DNA from: Musa acuminata AAA Group
Lineage: Eukaryota; Streptophyta; Magnoliopsida; Zingiberales; Musaceae
Reading direction: 5' to 3'
NCBI RefSeq assembly: GCF_036884655.1
Contig: NC_088348.1
Coordinates: 23,354,501 to 23,418,500, forward strand
Length of the DNA stretch: 64,000 nucleotides
Shown here: positions 22,454 through 39,469 of the stretch, piece by piece
Layout: the number at the start of each line of letters is the position of its first letter
How positions within the stretch are numbered: the stretch's first letter is position 1
Notes under the pieces: model-generated
The model's input: only the letters and a program-made list of their open reading frames with translations
What the model was told of the DNA's origin: nothing
Databases searched by the model: none
Program-made: the position numbers and the translations under genes

Positions 22454-23245
22454 TGGAAGCCACAAATACCATCAAATTATTGAATCAAGATTTTGTTCGT
22501 TTGGATCATTTTAATGGAACGAATTTTACCCGTTAGCAAGATAAGATAAAATTCATGTTGACTACTTTGAAGATCTTCTATGTACTTGATCCAAATCTTC
22601 AACTAATTCCTGATCCAACCGACGATAACACCGATGAAGTCAAGGCTAAACAAAAGAAGAGAAATGAAGATGAAGTCATGTGTAGAGAACATATTCTTAA
22701 TGCTCTTTTGGACCGGCTTTATAATCTTTATACGGTGGAACCATCTACAAAAGCAATTTGGAATGTTTTGGAATTCAAGAATCATGTTGAGGAAGAAGGT
22801 ACAAAAAAATTTTTAATTTCTAAATATTTTGATTATAAGTTTGTGGATGACAAGTCAATCTTGGCACAAGTATATGAGTTGCAGGTCATTGTTAATCAAT
22901 TGAAGGCTAAAAAAATCGAACTTCCTAAAGTAGGGGCTATAATAATCAAGTTGTCATTATCTTGGAAAGGGTATAAAAAGAAGATTTTGTTCACTTTAGA
23001 ATAAATTTAAAAATATCTTTGAATCGAGGAGGAATCGAGGATGAAAGATAAAAGTGAGAACGCTTTTGGCAATATAAAAGCAAATGTTGTGAATTAACCT
23101 AAGAATTCCAACAAAGGCAAGCAAAACAAGGAGAATCATTTTGGCCTCAAAAGGGATTAAAGAAAATTTAAGAAGCCAAAGAGTAGGGGTTATTTTGTTT
23201 ATGGAAAATCTGATCATTTTACTAGGGATTATAGATTTTAAAAAA
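22454..23245 (+). pseudogene. Copia gag with zinc knuckle, degenerate
   Basis: It starts MEATNTIKLL and reads HFNGTNFTR, then a TAG at 22534-22536 where Trp is expected. The open stretch 22555-23004 follows, with typical copia gag helices (AIWNVLEFKN, KFLISKYFDYKFVDDKS, ELQVIVNQLKA). Downstream the knuckle reads YFVYGKSDHFTRDYRF, and all three Cys of the CCHC motif are Tyr (codons at 23191, 23200 and 23229). Gag would package the RNA into virus-like particles, but this copy cannot. Confidence 0.82.
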
Positions 23246-23297
23246 GCCAGAAACAGAAATCAACTCCGTTGAGGGAGATGATAATATAATCGTTACG

Positions 23298-24340
23298 GTG
23301 AGCGAAGTGAATGTCATATTTGGCAAGGTTTCTAGTTGGTGGTATGATACTTATGCTATCATCCATGTTTGCTATGATAAAGCACTCTTCAAGACTTACA
23401 AAGAAGTCATAGAAGGGCAAGAGATTCAAATAGGAAATGAATTTCGTTCTAAGGTGATTGGCAAGGGAAATGTGAAACTCACTTTTACTTGGGGAAAGAA
23501 AGTCACTCTTACTAATGTTCTTTATGTACCAGATATGAGTAGAAATTTGGTGAATGAGAATCTCCTTAGCAAACTTAGAATTAAATCTGTATTTGAATCC
23601 GAGAATCTAATTCTATCCCGTAATAGAACTTTTGTTGGAAAAGACTATTCGGCTAAGGGAATGATTAAATTATATATTATTAACAATGATTCTAAATTTA
23701 ATAAAGGCGTTGCTTCTATTTATATTATTGATTCTTATTCATTATGACATGATAGATTAGCATAAATTGGAGCTAGTATCATTAGAAGAATGGTTAAGTG
23801 TGGCTTAATAAATTATCATTTTGATGATTTTAATAAATATGAATTTTGTGTTAAATCAAAGATGATGAAAAAACCCTTCAAATGTGTTGAAAGATATACT
23901 AATTTATTAGACTTAATACATTATGATATATATGAATTAAATGATATATTAACACCAGGAGATAATAGATATTTCATTATTTTTATAGATGATATATCTA
24001 GATTCATATATGTGTACTTATTGAAACATAAAAATGATGTTTTTAATGCTTTTAAGGAATATAAAGGAAAATCAGTTATGAAAGAAAATTAAAGTTTTAA
24101 GAAGTGATAGAGGAGGAGAATACTTTCCTAATGAATTTAACTTATTTTGTGAACAACATGATATAATTCATGAATGTTCAACACCTAGAACACCTGAGCA
24201 AAATGGATTAGCAGAAAGAAAAAATAGAACTTATCTAGAGATGATTAATGCTATGTTATTGCATGCTAAATTATCTTATAATTTGTGGGGAGATGCTTTA
24301 TTGGCTACATGTCATATTTTTAAATAGAATTTCCTTTAAA
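23298..24340 (+). pseudogene. Copia protease and integrase region, degenerate
   Basis: The open piece 23298-23747 carries the protease-like start WWYDTYAIIHV, where the catalytic triad would be DTG, and then LTNVLYVPDMSRNLV, typical of copia. The next piece 23790-24092 has the integrase zinc-binding and core start (KCGLINYHFDD, DLIHYDIYELN, FIFIDDISRFIYVYLLKHK). Further pieces to about 24340 read RSDRGGEYF and TPEQNGLAERKNR, which belong to the integrase core. Frameshifts and stops break it. Confidence 0.83.
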
Positions 24341-24879
24341 AAGAATAAGATATCTCTATATGAGTTATGAAAAGGAAGACAACCTAACATTGGTTATTTT
24401 AAAGTGTGAGGGTGTCTTGCATATTGTAAGAATAATGATCCTCAAAGGACAAAGTTAGGACATAAAAGAATCAAATGTGCATTTATAGACTATGCCTCAA
24501 ATAGCAAAGCATATATATTTCTTAATTTGAAGTCTAATATCATAATAGAATCTCGAAATGTTGAGTTCTTTGAATATTTAATGACTTCAAGTAATAATGT
24601 TCATCCTCCAACTAGTAAAGAGTCACTGGTGGAGTCACTAGTGGAGACATCTTAAAAGGTTGCTGAGCAACATAATATTCTTTTGATTGGACATCAATCA
24701 AGTTCACAAGAGGTTGGAGAGCAATCTCATTAATTAAGGAGAAGCACTCATGTATGAAAAGCAAAAACATTAAGATAAGATGTGATTGATTCTCAAAGTA
24801 TTTCTTTTTACTTTGTAGAATGAACTAATGAGAGAGTCTTAAAAATAATTCCTTTTATTTTACAAGTTGAAGATGATCC

Positions 24880-26447
24880 TAAAACGTTTAAAGAAGCTAT
24901 TGCCTCTCGTGATACTACTTTTTGGAAAAATGCTATTAATGATGAGATGAATTCTATTATGTCAAACCATGGAAACTTGTCGATTTACCTTTTGCCTCTA
25001 AACCTATTAGTTGTAGATAGGTATTTTGTAGGAAGTATCAAACAAATGGTACTCTCTAAACGTTCAAAGCAAGGTTAGTTGCTAAAGGATTTCGATAAAA
25101 GGAAGGAATAAATTATTTTGACACATATGCTCTTATGGCTAGGATCATATCTATTAGAATTATTTTTGCTTTAGCATCAATTTTTTATCTTTATGTTCAT
25201 CAAATGGATGTCAAAATGATATTTCTAAATGAAGAACTTGATGAGGAGGTATATATGGAATAACCTCAAAGGTTTTATTCTATCGGGAAATAAACATAAA
25301 GAATGTAAACTTATTAAGTCATTGTATGGTTTAAAGCAAGCTCCAAAATAGTGGCATGAGAAATTTGATGCAATAATTCTTTCTAATGGATTTGTTCATA
25401 ATATTACAGATAAATGTATTTATCTCAAAACTTGTGATGACCATATGGTGATAGTTTGCCTTTATGTTGATGATATGCTAATAGTGAGCAACGACATGAA
25501 AGGTATTATAGAAATAAAGAGGTTTTCTATCTTCAACATTTAAATTGAAAGGTCTTGGGCAAATTGATACTATACTAGGTATTAAGGTAAAAAGAAATAG
25601 TGGAGGATATGTTTTGAGTCAAACTCATTACATAGAGAAAGTAAGGTAAAAAGAAATAGTAGAGGATATGTTTTGAGTCAAACTCATTACGTAGAGAAAG
25701 TACTGGAGAAATTCAGTCACTTAAAAATTAAAGAAGCAAATACCCTGTTTGACCCAAGTATCAAATTAATCAAGAATGTTGGAAGAACAATGGCTCAATT
25801 AGAATATTCAAGTGCTATATGAAGTCTTATGTATGTAACGCAGTGCATAAGATCTGATATAGCATTTGCAATTAATAAATTGAGTAGATTTACTAGCAAT
25901 CAAAATGTAGAGCATTGGAAGGTTATTGAAAGAGTTCTTAGGTATCTTAAACGAACAAAAGATTATGACCTACAATACTCAAAATTTCATACTATTTTAA
26001 AAGGATATACTGACGCAAGTTGGATATCGAGTTTTGGAGATAACAAATCCACTACTGATTGGGTGTTCACCTTGGGAGGTGGCACTGTTTGTTGGAAGAG
26101 CAAGAAATAAATGCATATAACTCACTCAACTATGAAATTAGAATTTGTTGCTCTGGTATGCAGGAAAGGAGGCTGAATGGTTGAGGGACTTTCTATTAGA
26201 AATTCCATTGACTTCTAAAAGTGTAAATTCAATTTATATACTTTGTGATAGTCAAACCACTTTAGCTGGTCCGTATAGCGAAATATATAATGGAAAGTCA
26301 AGACATATAAGTCTTAGACATGATTATATGAGGAAATTAATCAAGAGTGGAATTATTTCACTCACATTTGTGAAAACAAGTAAGAATTTGGCTGGTCCAT
26401 TTATCAAACCTCTTACGAGAGAAGTTGTAAGATCAACATCAAATTAG
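24880..26447 (+). pseudogene. Copia reverse transcriptase and RNase H, degenerate
   Basis: Pieces include VHQMDVKMIFLNEELDEEVYME (about 25190-25260), LYGLKQAPK (about 25325), the catalytic LYVDDMLIV (about 25460), and then RNase H in 25829-26110 (RSDIAFAINKLSRF, RYLKRTKDYDL, GYTDASWI) and 26145-26447 (AGKEAEWLRDFL, CDSQTTL, SRHISLRHDYMRKLI). A 59-bp tandem duplication at 25586-25703 adds a frameshift inside RT, besides many stops. Confidence 0.86.
25586..25703 (+). repeat. 59-bp tandem duplication in copia RT
   Basis: Two adjacent copies (25586-25644 and 25645-25703) start GGTAAAAAGAAATAGT and differ at only a few bases. The unit is not a multiple of three. Confidence 0.9.
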
Positions 26448-27043
26448 ATGAGGCTAAAACTCATTGAATAAAAGATCCATCAATAATAGCAACCCTACTC
26501 AACATTATGAAATGAGTAACGAAGAGTTCAAAGGGTAAGAAGAACAAGTCATTGACATGTGGAGTGGTTCAGTACTTTGAAACATTTTACGAGTCCCATC
26601 TAAAAATGTTAAAGTGTTAGTTATCACCAAATGAGTATTGAGTTAATTATACTCTTAATGAAGTTCAGTCAAGTTAGGATAAGTATCTCAAAGAGTGACA
26701 AAGGTAGTATAAGAACTTCACGTATATGAACTTAGAAGTGGTGTCACTTCAATTGAAAGTTAGAGTTTCTCTTATAAAAGTTCATAAACTTGGATAAGCC
26801 TAAGACCATATTAGGGCTGAACGAGATTTTATGAAGAATATAAGGATGTTATATTTATGTGTGTGGTATCACTGGTGTTGTCATTAGGAATAACAAATTC
26901 ATAGCTTTTATGCTATTTGGGATTTCGACTTCAATTTGTGATGCTTACGCTAAGGTAATATTCAAATCAAAAAATATATTATTTTATTCATAAATACTAT
27001 TTAATTACTTGAAGAAAATTTTAAATTTAAATAAGTGGGTGAT

Positions 27044-27486
27044 TGTTATAAATTGTTCAAATAAAAAAAAAAATATTTTCAAAAGATTTATTTGAAAATG
27101 TGGTTTCTTTGGTAGTTATTTTTTAAAGGTTATGTCTTTTGTGAAAAAATATATAAATAGGTATTTAAGAGTAAATTAGGATGACATCTTTTTCGTACTC
27201 TTTTTATTTATTCTTCGAGTGATTGAATTAGACATTCTCTAATTTTTCTTTTAAGATTCTTTATTATTTGTTCAATACAGATCTTCTAAAGACTTATCAT
27301 ATCCACTAAAACTATTTACATCAAACTCATAACAATCTTATTGAGAAGAAGGTGCAAATATTATTTTTAGGATAGTATTTATATACATTTTAAGCCTAAA
27401 TATATTTCCTATAGTATTCTTCATCTTGTATTTATTATTTGTTTTCAAAATATTTTTATCCTCTTCTTTGTCATATTTTTCTAACA
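27044..27486 (+). repeat. 3' LTR of the copia element
   Basis: 443 bp with TG...CA ends (TGTTATAAATTG to TCTAACA), preceded by a purine-rich AAATAAGTGGGTGAT. Confidence 0.83.
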
Positions 27487-28284
27487 GTATATATGCATAT
27501 GATATTGGCCGAGTTTAATTAACTAAAGGAAGATATTCCATACATTTGATTTACTCATAAAATAAAAAAAATTGATATTCTCCATCAATTATCCTGTATA
27601 TTTTATAATTATTGATCTAAAAATTTCTCTTATTCTCTCCCTCCCAATAACTAACCCAATTAAAGAAGATATAATCGGCCTTTATTAACAGTTTGTGATG
27701 AAGAGTAAAACATGATGGAAAAGATCCAGATATGACAATGAGAAGCATTTTGCCTGCCGCATGGCCTTCATGAAATGCAGTAGAACATGGAAATGATACA
27801 TGCGAGAGAGAACATGAAATGTATTAACAGCACATTCCAATGTTGCAAAATTATATGTTTAGAATTTGCAACATAATAGAAAAATGAAGCTTCCATGCTG
27901 GTTTTGAAGCAATTATGGATTCATATTGCAATTAGCTAAAGGATTCAAACAAGTGACCAAATTGACTTACCACGATTAACACACGAGAGAATTGGACAAT
28001 TCCAGACCACGATCATCATGTGTGGAAAGATGCATAACAAAATCGAACATGCTCCCAGTTTACAGAATCCAGCATCATGAAACCTCAGATGATTATTTCC
28101 GAAAAACTGGACAGCAGACTTGTCACAGTATCCGGTCAACAGAAAAAGTAATACACATTGTAAGTTACAAGTACATGCTCATCAGACACCACCATTTTTA
28201 TTAGAGGAAGGTGATGGCAAGTTCTATAAGCACGACAACACAGCAGGGCGTGGGGTCCTCGTGGAAGAAGCAGATGAACTAGTT
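27487..28284. other. Spacer downstream of the stress-protein gene
   Basis: AT-rich left half without features. The right part is likely to include the 3' UTR of the minus-strand universal stress protein gene. No gene is seen. Confidence 0.5.
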
Positions 28285-31238
28285 TTAATGATCAACACCC
28301 TTGACAACTGTGACTGGGCAGGTACCATTGTTCACCACATGGTTACTCACACTACCCAACAGCAGCCTACAGAAGAAAAATCAATGCATCACTAATCATT
28401 CATAAATGACACAGTAAAATGGGTACTTGCCGTAAGCACATCTTGCGACTATTAAGTCTCAACATAAAAAGGTTCTCCTTTGGACAAAAGGTCAGTAGCA
28501 AAAGGAGAACTTGTCAACCTCTTAATCCCCCCATGCCCTCTATTCCCAATGATCAAACAGCTCAGAGGAATGGTATCAATTGCTTCACATATCTTTTCGC
28601 GTGCATCTCCCCAGTAGATCTTCATCAGAACAACAATCTGGAATATTGTAGCACAATAACAAGTCCCTTAAACATAGAAAACTGGTATCTGTTCACTGTT
28701 AGGCTTGAGAAAAATTGACAAATAGAGACTACCTCCTTTTGCCTGGCTACAGTATTGAGAATGTCCAGAGTTTCAGCATCAGGCTTCACCCCGTATTTCT
28801 TTGCAATTCCAGGGTCAGAGAATTCTATCAGTGGGATAAATGCTGCCATACATTGGACAAACCAAAAACCATTACTGCAAGAGGCTAAACACATTCTTTA
28901 AGGCTGATAAACAACAGAAATATCAGAATAGAAAAGGAGATAGAGACTATCAAATGGCAATGTGTTTAGAACGTCATACTGACATGAATCACAGATTAAA
29001 GTATATAACTACAAGCAGAATAGGCAGGAACAAGTTTGGCATATCACAGTCATAACTCTGCTGCAATCATAAACTTAACTCAGTTGACAGAGATAGAGAA
29101 GCTGTACTTTCTTAGGGAACTTTTTCTTATCCATAAGTAGCTTCAATTTTTTAAATAATAAAAAATACAATAGCAAATTGGAAAGTGAGAGCTGTTAGCT
29201 CGAGAGAGTCACATTTGTTATATGACTAATATTGGTATTGACAACCTCAATGGTCATGTAGACAACCAACAAAGTAAAAGACAAGGTGAACCAAGGAAGG
29301 AATCTTAAAAGATGAACCAAGCTTTAAAACCCAGCACGAAAGTGCATTTGCAAGCAGGGCAAGCAAGATCTGATGTGAATTTATTTTCTCATCTAGAATT
29401 CAGCAAACTGACACTGAGAAGTGCTTCAAAATTAAACTTGGCTTGCTTGGATTTTGTTGATCCAAGAGGATTGCTAACTCAAAAAAAAAAAAAAAAACAT
29501 TTTAAGATGACATTAATCATGTTGAATTTTAACCTAACGAAGAGAGTGAATTCAATGTTTAGAGTTTTGTAGCATTAACATATTACTATTCAAAATTAGT
29601 AACTCTCGATCAACTACCCACTAAATGTACAGATATGAATATATGTTAAAACTACAAAAGATTTATTGCTTACACTAATATGTTCTCGTCACAAGGAGAA
29701 GAAAAGGTTGAAGGCTATGATTGGTACCACAGAAGGAGAGCCTCGAACAATTTACCAAAATTAAACTGTGTAGAAGGAAACACCAAGAGACAGAAACTAG
29801 AAAAGGTTAAATATTATCATGTCATATTGCATGTATACTTAACTTATTCAAATGCTTTTAAATGCTTACACAGCACTCTAGTGTTTTCTGTTCTGTATCG
29901 GTAGGCTGGCTATAGGCTAATTCTACATAACAACGTATGGATTTCCAATTCAACCACTGTTTTCTAATGAATCCGATCCAAGACGTTTTTACCATTCTGG
30001 CCCAAATAAGTCCATTCTTAATTTAAAAACAGGGACTTATAAGCCAGTAATACTGAGAAAACAATTAAAAGAATGAGCACAATCACATTGTCTCAGCATT
30101 TTTTTAGTATGCTAAGTTTAAAGTTTAAATATTATGCCATATGATAAAAACTATGACTTTCTTTACCATCAATTCTCTCGCCAACTGCTTGTCCATCCAC
30201 TGCATAATAATAATGTGGAATCATGCAAAGTTCTTCTAGCATCATTTACGTTTCAATTTGTGAGATTACCTAGTGGATATGCCAACTCTTAACCGAACAC
30301 ATAACACAAAAAAGAGACATAAGTGGACGTTGTTCTAAAGTATTCTCTATGCTGTAGAATTTATAAATACAAATCAACTGCCATATTATCACATTTATAC
30401 TTGCAGTGAAGCCACAAAAGTTGGAGGACTTTCTATGATTTCTTATTGCATTGATATCCTACATGAACTAGAGATAAATTTACTAGATGAAAGTCATGAA
30501 ATTTGGAAGCAACAGAAAAATAAATATTCCTGGAATTAATGATCAAGAATTCCTAAGCTAGCAAACAAAGCTTCCATAAAGAAATGCAAAAGAACTGGCA
30601 AGCGTGTAGCGTTGAGCGAATGCCATCAGTACTTAGTTGGACACAAATCACAAACCTAGACGAGTTGCAATTCATCATATAGCGAAATCGAGATCATAGC
30701 TTGTCCACTCCTAAATAATACTTGTCACCAGATTTACCTTGACCTAAACAATAATCGAGTCCTAGAGTCTCATTCAATGAACACCCACCAGATATGTTGC
30801 AATTATTGCAACCCTGACTTTCGTCACTCCATCTGCTTCTACGTGCAGGAAGGCCGAAAAAATTCGATCTTTTCAACAAAAGGACGATCGTAACACCAAA
30901 AGTCTTTTTGGGGTCGACATCAAGTACAGGGGTTAACAAAGCGAGAAAAAGTTGAAAGTTCCCTTTGAACGAAATGAAAGGAATCAGAGGAACCAAAGGG
31001 AAAGGGGGAAAGTGCGAAGGGGATCGGAGGAGAGAGAAGGAGGGAGCAGACGATCCATACGAGATCCGGTGGTCTCCCAGAGCTGCATCTCGCCCTCTTC
31101 ATAGCAGCCCTCCTTCTGGACGTTGACCACGACGAGGTGGTCGCCGTCCCTCACCACGTTCTCCACCGCCCACCGGAGCGCCGCCTTGCAGCACGGCGAG
31201 AAGTCCATCGCCACCCCGACCCTACGATCCGCCGCCAT
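28285..31238 (-). CDS. Universal stress protein (USP) family, ATP-binding type, 4 exons, 162 aa
   Basis: Coding exons on the minus strand are 31238-31061, 28842-28733, 28637-28519 and 28366-28285. All junctions are GT-AG and the phases agree (489 nt with stop). The protein starts MAADRRVGVAMDFSPCCKAAL. Asp12 after beta-1 and the late motif G127-N-R-G130-x9-G140-S141 form the ATP-binding signature of MJ0577-type USPs. It ends NNGTCPVTVVKGVDH, typical of plant single-domain USPs, and the length is normal. These small alpha/beta soluble proteins bind ATP and are linked to stress responses, but the precise job of this one cannot be told. Intron 1 is long (2218 bp). The gene runs divergently from the GSK3-like kinase, and the 5' UTR lies in a GC-rich stretch just above 31238. 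Confidence 0.93.
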
Positions 31239-32135
31239 CGACTGCTCGCTGCGCCTTCGTCTTCGCTCCGCAAAGCGATCCAAGGAGAGCCGAGGAAGAA
31301 TGATGATGAGGCGGTCGACGAACGGCACAAATATAGAGACCACACATCGAAGTAGTCTGATAAGAATACCCACCCTTTTTTCTCACAACACGGGTGACAT
31401 GGACGAGTGGCGTTTGCACCAACGAGTGCAACTAATAAAACAAGGGGTGTGCTTATCGAAATTAACTCGATCAGGACGACCAAGATTCCCCTGCGTAGCA
31501 GTCGGCGTGTATCATTCATTCATCACGACGCAAACCATGTGATATCTATGAGTGTTGCAGTAAACTTGATGCAGTAAGAAAATGATGGACAAGTTATTAA
31601 CCACATGAGTTATCATCCGAGAATTTTTGCGGTTTCTCGATATTATTTACCAACAGATTTTTGTAATTCAATAATCTAACCATTGTTATTGTAATTCTCA
31701 TAATTTTCAATATTTTTGAAGGGGTGTTGATTTGTTCTCGTACTAGAGCTGATTCTTTATATCTTAGTTTAAGACTGTTAAGGTTTAGTGCATGCATCAC
31801 ACAGGCAGATTATAAGTGGGAGGTTCACAAAACATCAAGTACTTTAAGCTATTAATTAGGCATCTTTAAACCTTACCTTGAAAGAAGATAAGGTTTTGTT
31901 GCTTTCAATCATTCATTCAAATATGAAAGAGGAGTCTGTCAACCAATCCCTCGAGGCACTATGTGGTCAGAAACCAATAAGAGGAGTCTGTCAATCAATT
32001 TATTCTGATAAAGATTTTCAAATCACCACTAACCCAATATTTTTTTAATTATTATATTTTTTTTGTTTGTAATTTTAACAATTCATCATAAGTTTTGAGC
32101 TCGAATTTCATTTATTTTCTGAAAAAAAAAAATCT

Positions 32136-32189
<54 letters not shown>

Positions 32190-33630
32190 AATGATCTAAT
32201 TCTTTTATTTTATTTATTTTGTTCACCATTAACAATTTGTATAAAATGATCTAATTCTTTTCATATATTTTTTTCTCTCTTCATGTACAATAGATCCTTA
32301 TGTGGTTGTAAATGCCAATATTTCAGGGGCTAATATGAAAAAGGTTTTTCAAAAATAGCAAAAAATATGTGTTGGAAAAAATTAAAAGAAAATCCCGACC
32401 CGTGTTCACACTTGGCTCGTTTCTCCCCCCCCCCCCCGCCTCAAACCTCGGAGGAGGAGAGAAACGGCGAAGGCCAGAAGGAGACGAAGAAGAGAGGAAA
32501 GGATCGATCTCTATCTTTCCATTCACGGCATCTGTTCCCGGTTATTGTTGTTGTCGGATCGCTGTCTTGATCTGTGCTCGCCGAGGAATTCGGCCTGAAT
32601 CATTTCTTTCTACCATGTTCTTCAAATCTTTTTGGGCTGAGCTGGCTTTGATCTTCCGGTGGTTGTTGATCTCATTTAGCCGTTCTCTTCGTGATACTTT
32701 CTGTCGTTCCTTGAGTCGGGATCTGGAATTACTTCGCCTGAAAGGGGATCTTTTTAGGGTTTTCCGCTTTTCATTTTTTTCGTGCTTCCTCATCCGCCAA
32801 ATTTTCAGGGCTTAAGCCTCGTAATATTGCTTTTTGTTCGGGTCTGGGGTTTCCGAAGAATGGATTTTGAGCTTCTTCTTACTTTAGATTAGAATGCCGG
32901 TTTCGTATTTTTCTAGTTCCTTTTCCGGGACACAGAAATGAAGGCCCTTTGTGCTAGTTTTCGTGTTTTGACTTGAATCATTTGGTATTGTTTCGGATCT
33001 TGTAGCTTCAAGATCGTTATACATTCTCCTATGATAATTCACTTATTAGTTTCCGTTTTTAAGGACTCTGCATTTACAAATTAGGTAGGCTTGAGCTTCC
33101 CAAGCGATGACGGAGCCTCTTCTTATCTTGGATGCCGTAGCTTTGGCCCATTTAGTTAGTGGAGACTGGCATATATTTTTTTCGAAGAAAAAGACTCGAA
33201 GCAAGAATTATGGATACTTGTTATGGAAATCTGAAATCAATTAAGTTGTTTTGAAAATTTTGCATTGAATTCCAAACATTAATCTGCGGTATTTGAGACA
33301 AGCTTTAACTCCTAGGTACTAATCATGCGTGGACAGTATGATTTTGTCTTTGCACTGGAAACACATAGTTCATATTCATTTTCGATGTGCATGGAAGCTG
33401 AAACCTAGGTTGATTGTGTGCTTCGTTGCACAAGCTTTTATTCAGCAAACACACATTTATGTGCTACATATTTGCACACTTTTAAACATTGCGTTAGGTT
33501 TCCTAATGTTAGAGAAAAGTCCTGCGTGCCTGTCTTGTTGATATGCATTTTGTTTTTTTAACAGGTATTTGCTTTAGGATCTGTTGCTTATATGAGGTAC
33601 TGATATAGATATTAGTAAAGTACCTTGCAC
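31239..33630. other. Divergent intergenic region and GSK3-like 5' UTR
   Basis: This holds the upstream regions of the minus-strand USP gene and the plus-strand kinase. It includes an (AT)n tract at 32141-32185 and a C10 run at about 32427. A GC-rich, CT-rich stretch at 32400-32600 is the likely first non-coding exon of the kinase, since plant GSK3 genes often have a 5' UTR intron. Exact transcription starts are not visible. Confidence 0.5.
32141..32185. repeat. (AT)n microsatellite
   Basis: About 22 uninterrupted AT units between the USP and kinase genes. Confidence 0.95.
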
Positions 33631-37643
<4,013 letters not shown>

Positions 37644-39048
37644 TCTGTTTACTCAATATTGCTAAGAAATAGCGCATGTGTCCTTGCCAGGTATAAGAAA
37701 TATACTTTCCTCTTAATTCTATGAATGTTGTGCATGTACCTCTTGAATCCATATATCTTAATTATTGTTAGTCATTGTCACCTTCGTGGTTCTTATTGTC
37801 GTTATTGGTTGACGTCTGTGCTACCTATTTCTGGAACACTTGTACAATATTTTGGTGTGCAAAAAATGTAGGATGTTTTCATCCACAAATTAATGTGGTC
37901 GTTGTTGGAACGTTACTTTGAATTTGTTTTCGAGCAAAAGAAATTAAAGATAAAAAAGAAAGCAGCCAATATAAGGTGAGTAGAAATCCATCCTTCTTTC
38001 TTGATGACATCTTCATGAACTCTGCTTTAGCTCACCAAAGATCGAGTTTAAGGTTACCAATGTGATGAATTTGCAGAGAAATTTAGATGGAACACTCGTT
38101 ATGGTTATTCACGATGTTGACTTGCATCATTCTTTCAGTGCATCAATCTTGACCCAATCTCTGGTGCTGCTCCACTTGATATCACACTTCTCTCAATAGT
38201 CATTGTTTTGCTTTTCTTTTAACTTACAATATCTCAAGTGTATTTATTATTTTGGGTAATATATCGACTCGTATAGTCTGATATTATTATAAAATAATAA
38301 AATAATACTGTTTGATTCTTTATAATACCTAATATTTATTCGGAACAATTCCAAAAACAAAAAGTCAGGAGAAAAAAATGCTGATTGTGTATTGATTTTG
38401 CTAAGCTTTAAAAAGAGAAAAAGAAAAAGGCGAAAGTCAATTTTGGTGAAAAGAATGATTCTAAGCAAAACAATGTAATATGCAAATAGCCTTTTGATGC
38501 AACTTTTGATCCACCACGGCAACTTTTTGTGATGGGGACACATCTCCCCATCATTTCTCCACTTTAGAGGAGCATAAAGTCGTAGCACACCCACTCAACT
38601 ATCAAAAATTAGAAGAAAGGTTGAACCTGCTCATGAACTATTTGAATTCTGTGGAATTACAATGGGAAACAAGTCGGGGTTGTGCAGTTCTCCCTCCTAC
38701 TGCTTCAGTTCATCCCACATGAACAGTTCCATTGGTTTTTTACTCCACGAGATTCACAAACTCATAACTCTTTTTTATTGCAAAGAAAATACAGAAAGTG
38801 CAAACTCAAAGCCTCATTTTAAGAAGAAGAAGAAGAAGAAGAAAAAAAAAAAGAAAAAGAAATATACACACCATTGAGTATCACACTAAAGATGGAAAGA
38901 AGGAGAGAGAGAAAAAAAGCAGAGACTACACTCAGTGGGAAAAACACTGTAGCCCATCAACTATCCTATGTGCAGGTAATTATCATATCAAAATTTGGGT
39001 TAACATGGATTACGAGACCCCTCACTTCTTCGTCTTCTTCTTCTCGAG
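37644..39048. other. Convergent 3' region of the kinase and GA2ox genes
   Basis: The left part is the 3' UTR of the kinase (a possible UTR intron donor CCAG-GTATAAG lies near 37688). The right part holds the 3' UTR of the minus-strand GA2ox. A purine-rich A/G tract is at 38820-38910. No gene is seen. Confidence 0.5.
38820..38863. repeat. (AAG)n / A-rich microsatellite
   Basis: AAG units that grade into an A-rich run downstream of the kinase gene. Confidence 0.9.
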
Positions 39049-39434
39049 TTAGTTGGAGATGCCTCCTGAGTCTTGGTCGCGATCATCAGGATCGGCGAGG
39101 AAGAGGTCGAGGCGATTGTGGCCGAGCCTGAGGGAGTACATGGCCTTCTTGTACTCGGCCCAGGTAAAGGACTTGTAGCGCCGGGGGGCGTGCGGCCTGA
39201 TCATCTGAGGGAGCGGCGTGATGCGCGTGCCCGGCGACGGCGCACCGAAGAAGACCGTCGACGTTCTCGGCCTGCAGGAGTTCGCCATGGCTCTGTGCCT
39301 CACGCTCACCAGCCTTCCGTTCGTCATCGCCTTCGTCAACACATACACACGCAAATTAAACCGAGGTCAGTCACTTCTTCTGCGACATCTCTCTTCTTGG
39401 TCTTTCCTCGATCCATCTCCAGAAACACACGGAC

Positions 39435-39469
<35 letters not shown>

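Larger units (their letters stand above)
21981..27486 (+). mobile_element. Decayed Ty1/copia retrotransposon
   Basis: About 5.5 kb with ~440-bp LTRs (21981-22413 and 27044-27486). The internal order is gag (from 22454), zinc knuckle, protease, integrase, reverse transcriptase, RNase H; integrase before RT defines copia. Stops and frameshifts occur throughout. The left end reads CTCCATAAATTG where TGTTATAAATTG is expected, and flanking 5-mers do not match. The usual initiator-Met primer site is absent after the 5' LTR. It lies between the calreticulin pseudogene and the 3' side of the stress-protein gene. Confidence 0.88.

Noticed and set aside
21976..27491. Target-site duplication for the copia element
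   Set aside because: The flanking five bases (TATCC on the left, GTATA on the right) do not match, and the left LTR end is altered, so the true left boundary is uncertain.
31123..31542. Plus-strand open frames over USP exon 1
   Set aside because: Arginine-rich antisense shadow of the GC-rich first exon and 5' UTR.
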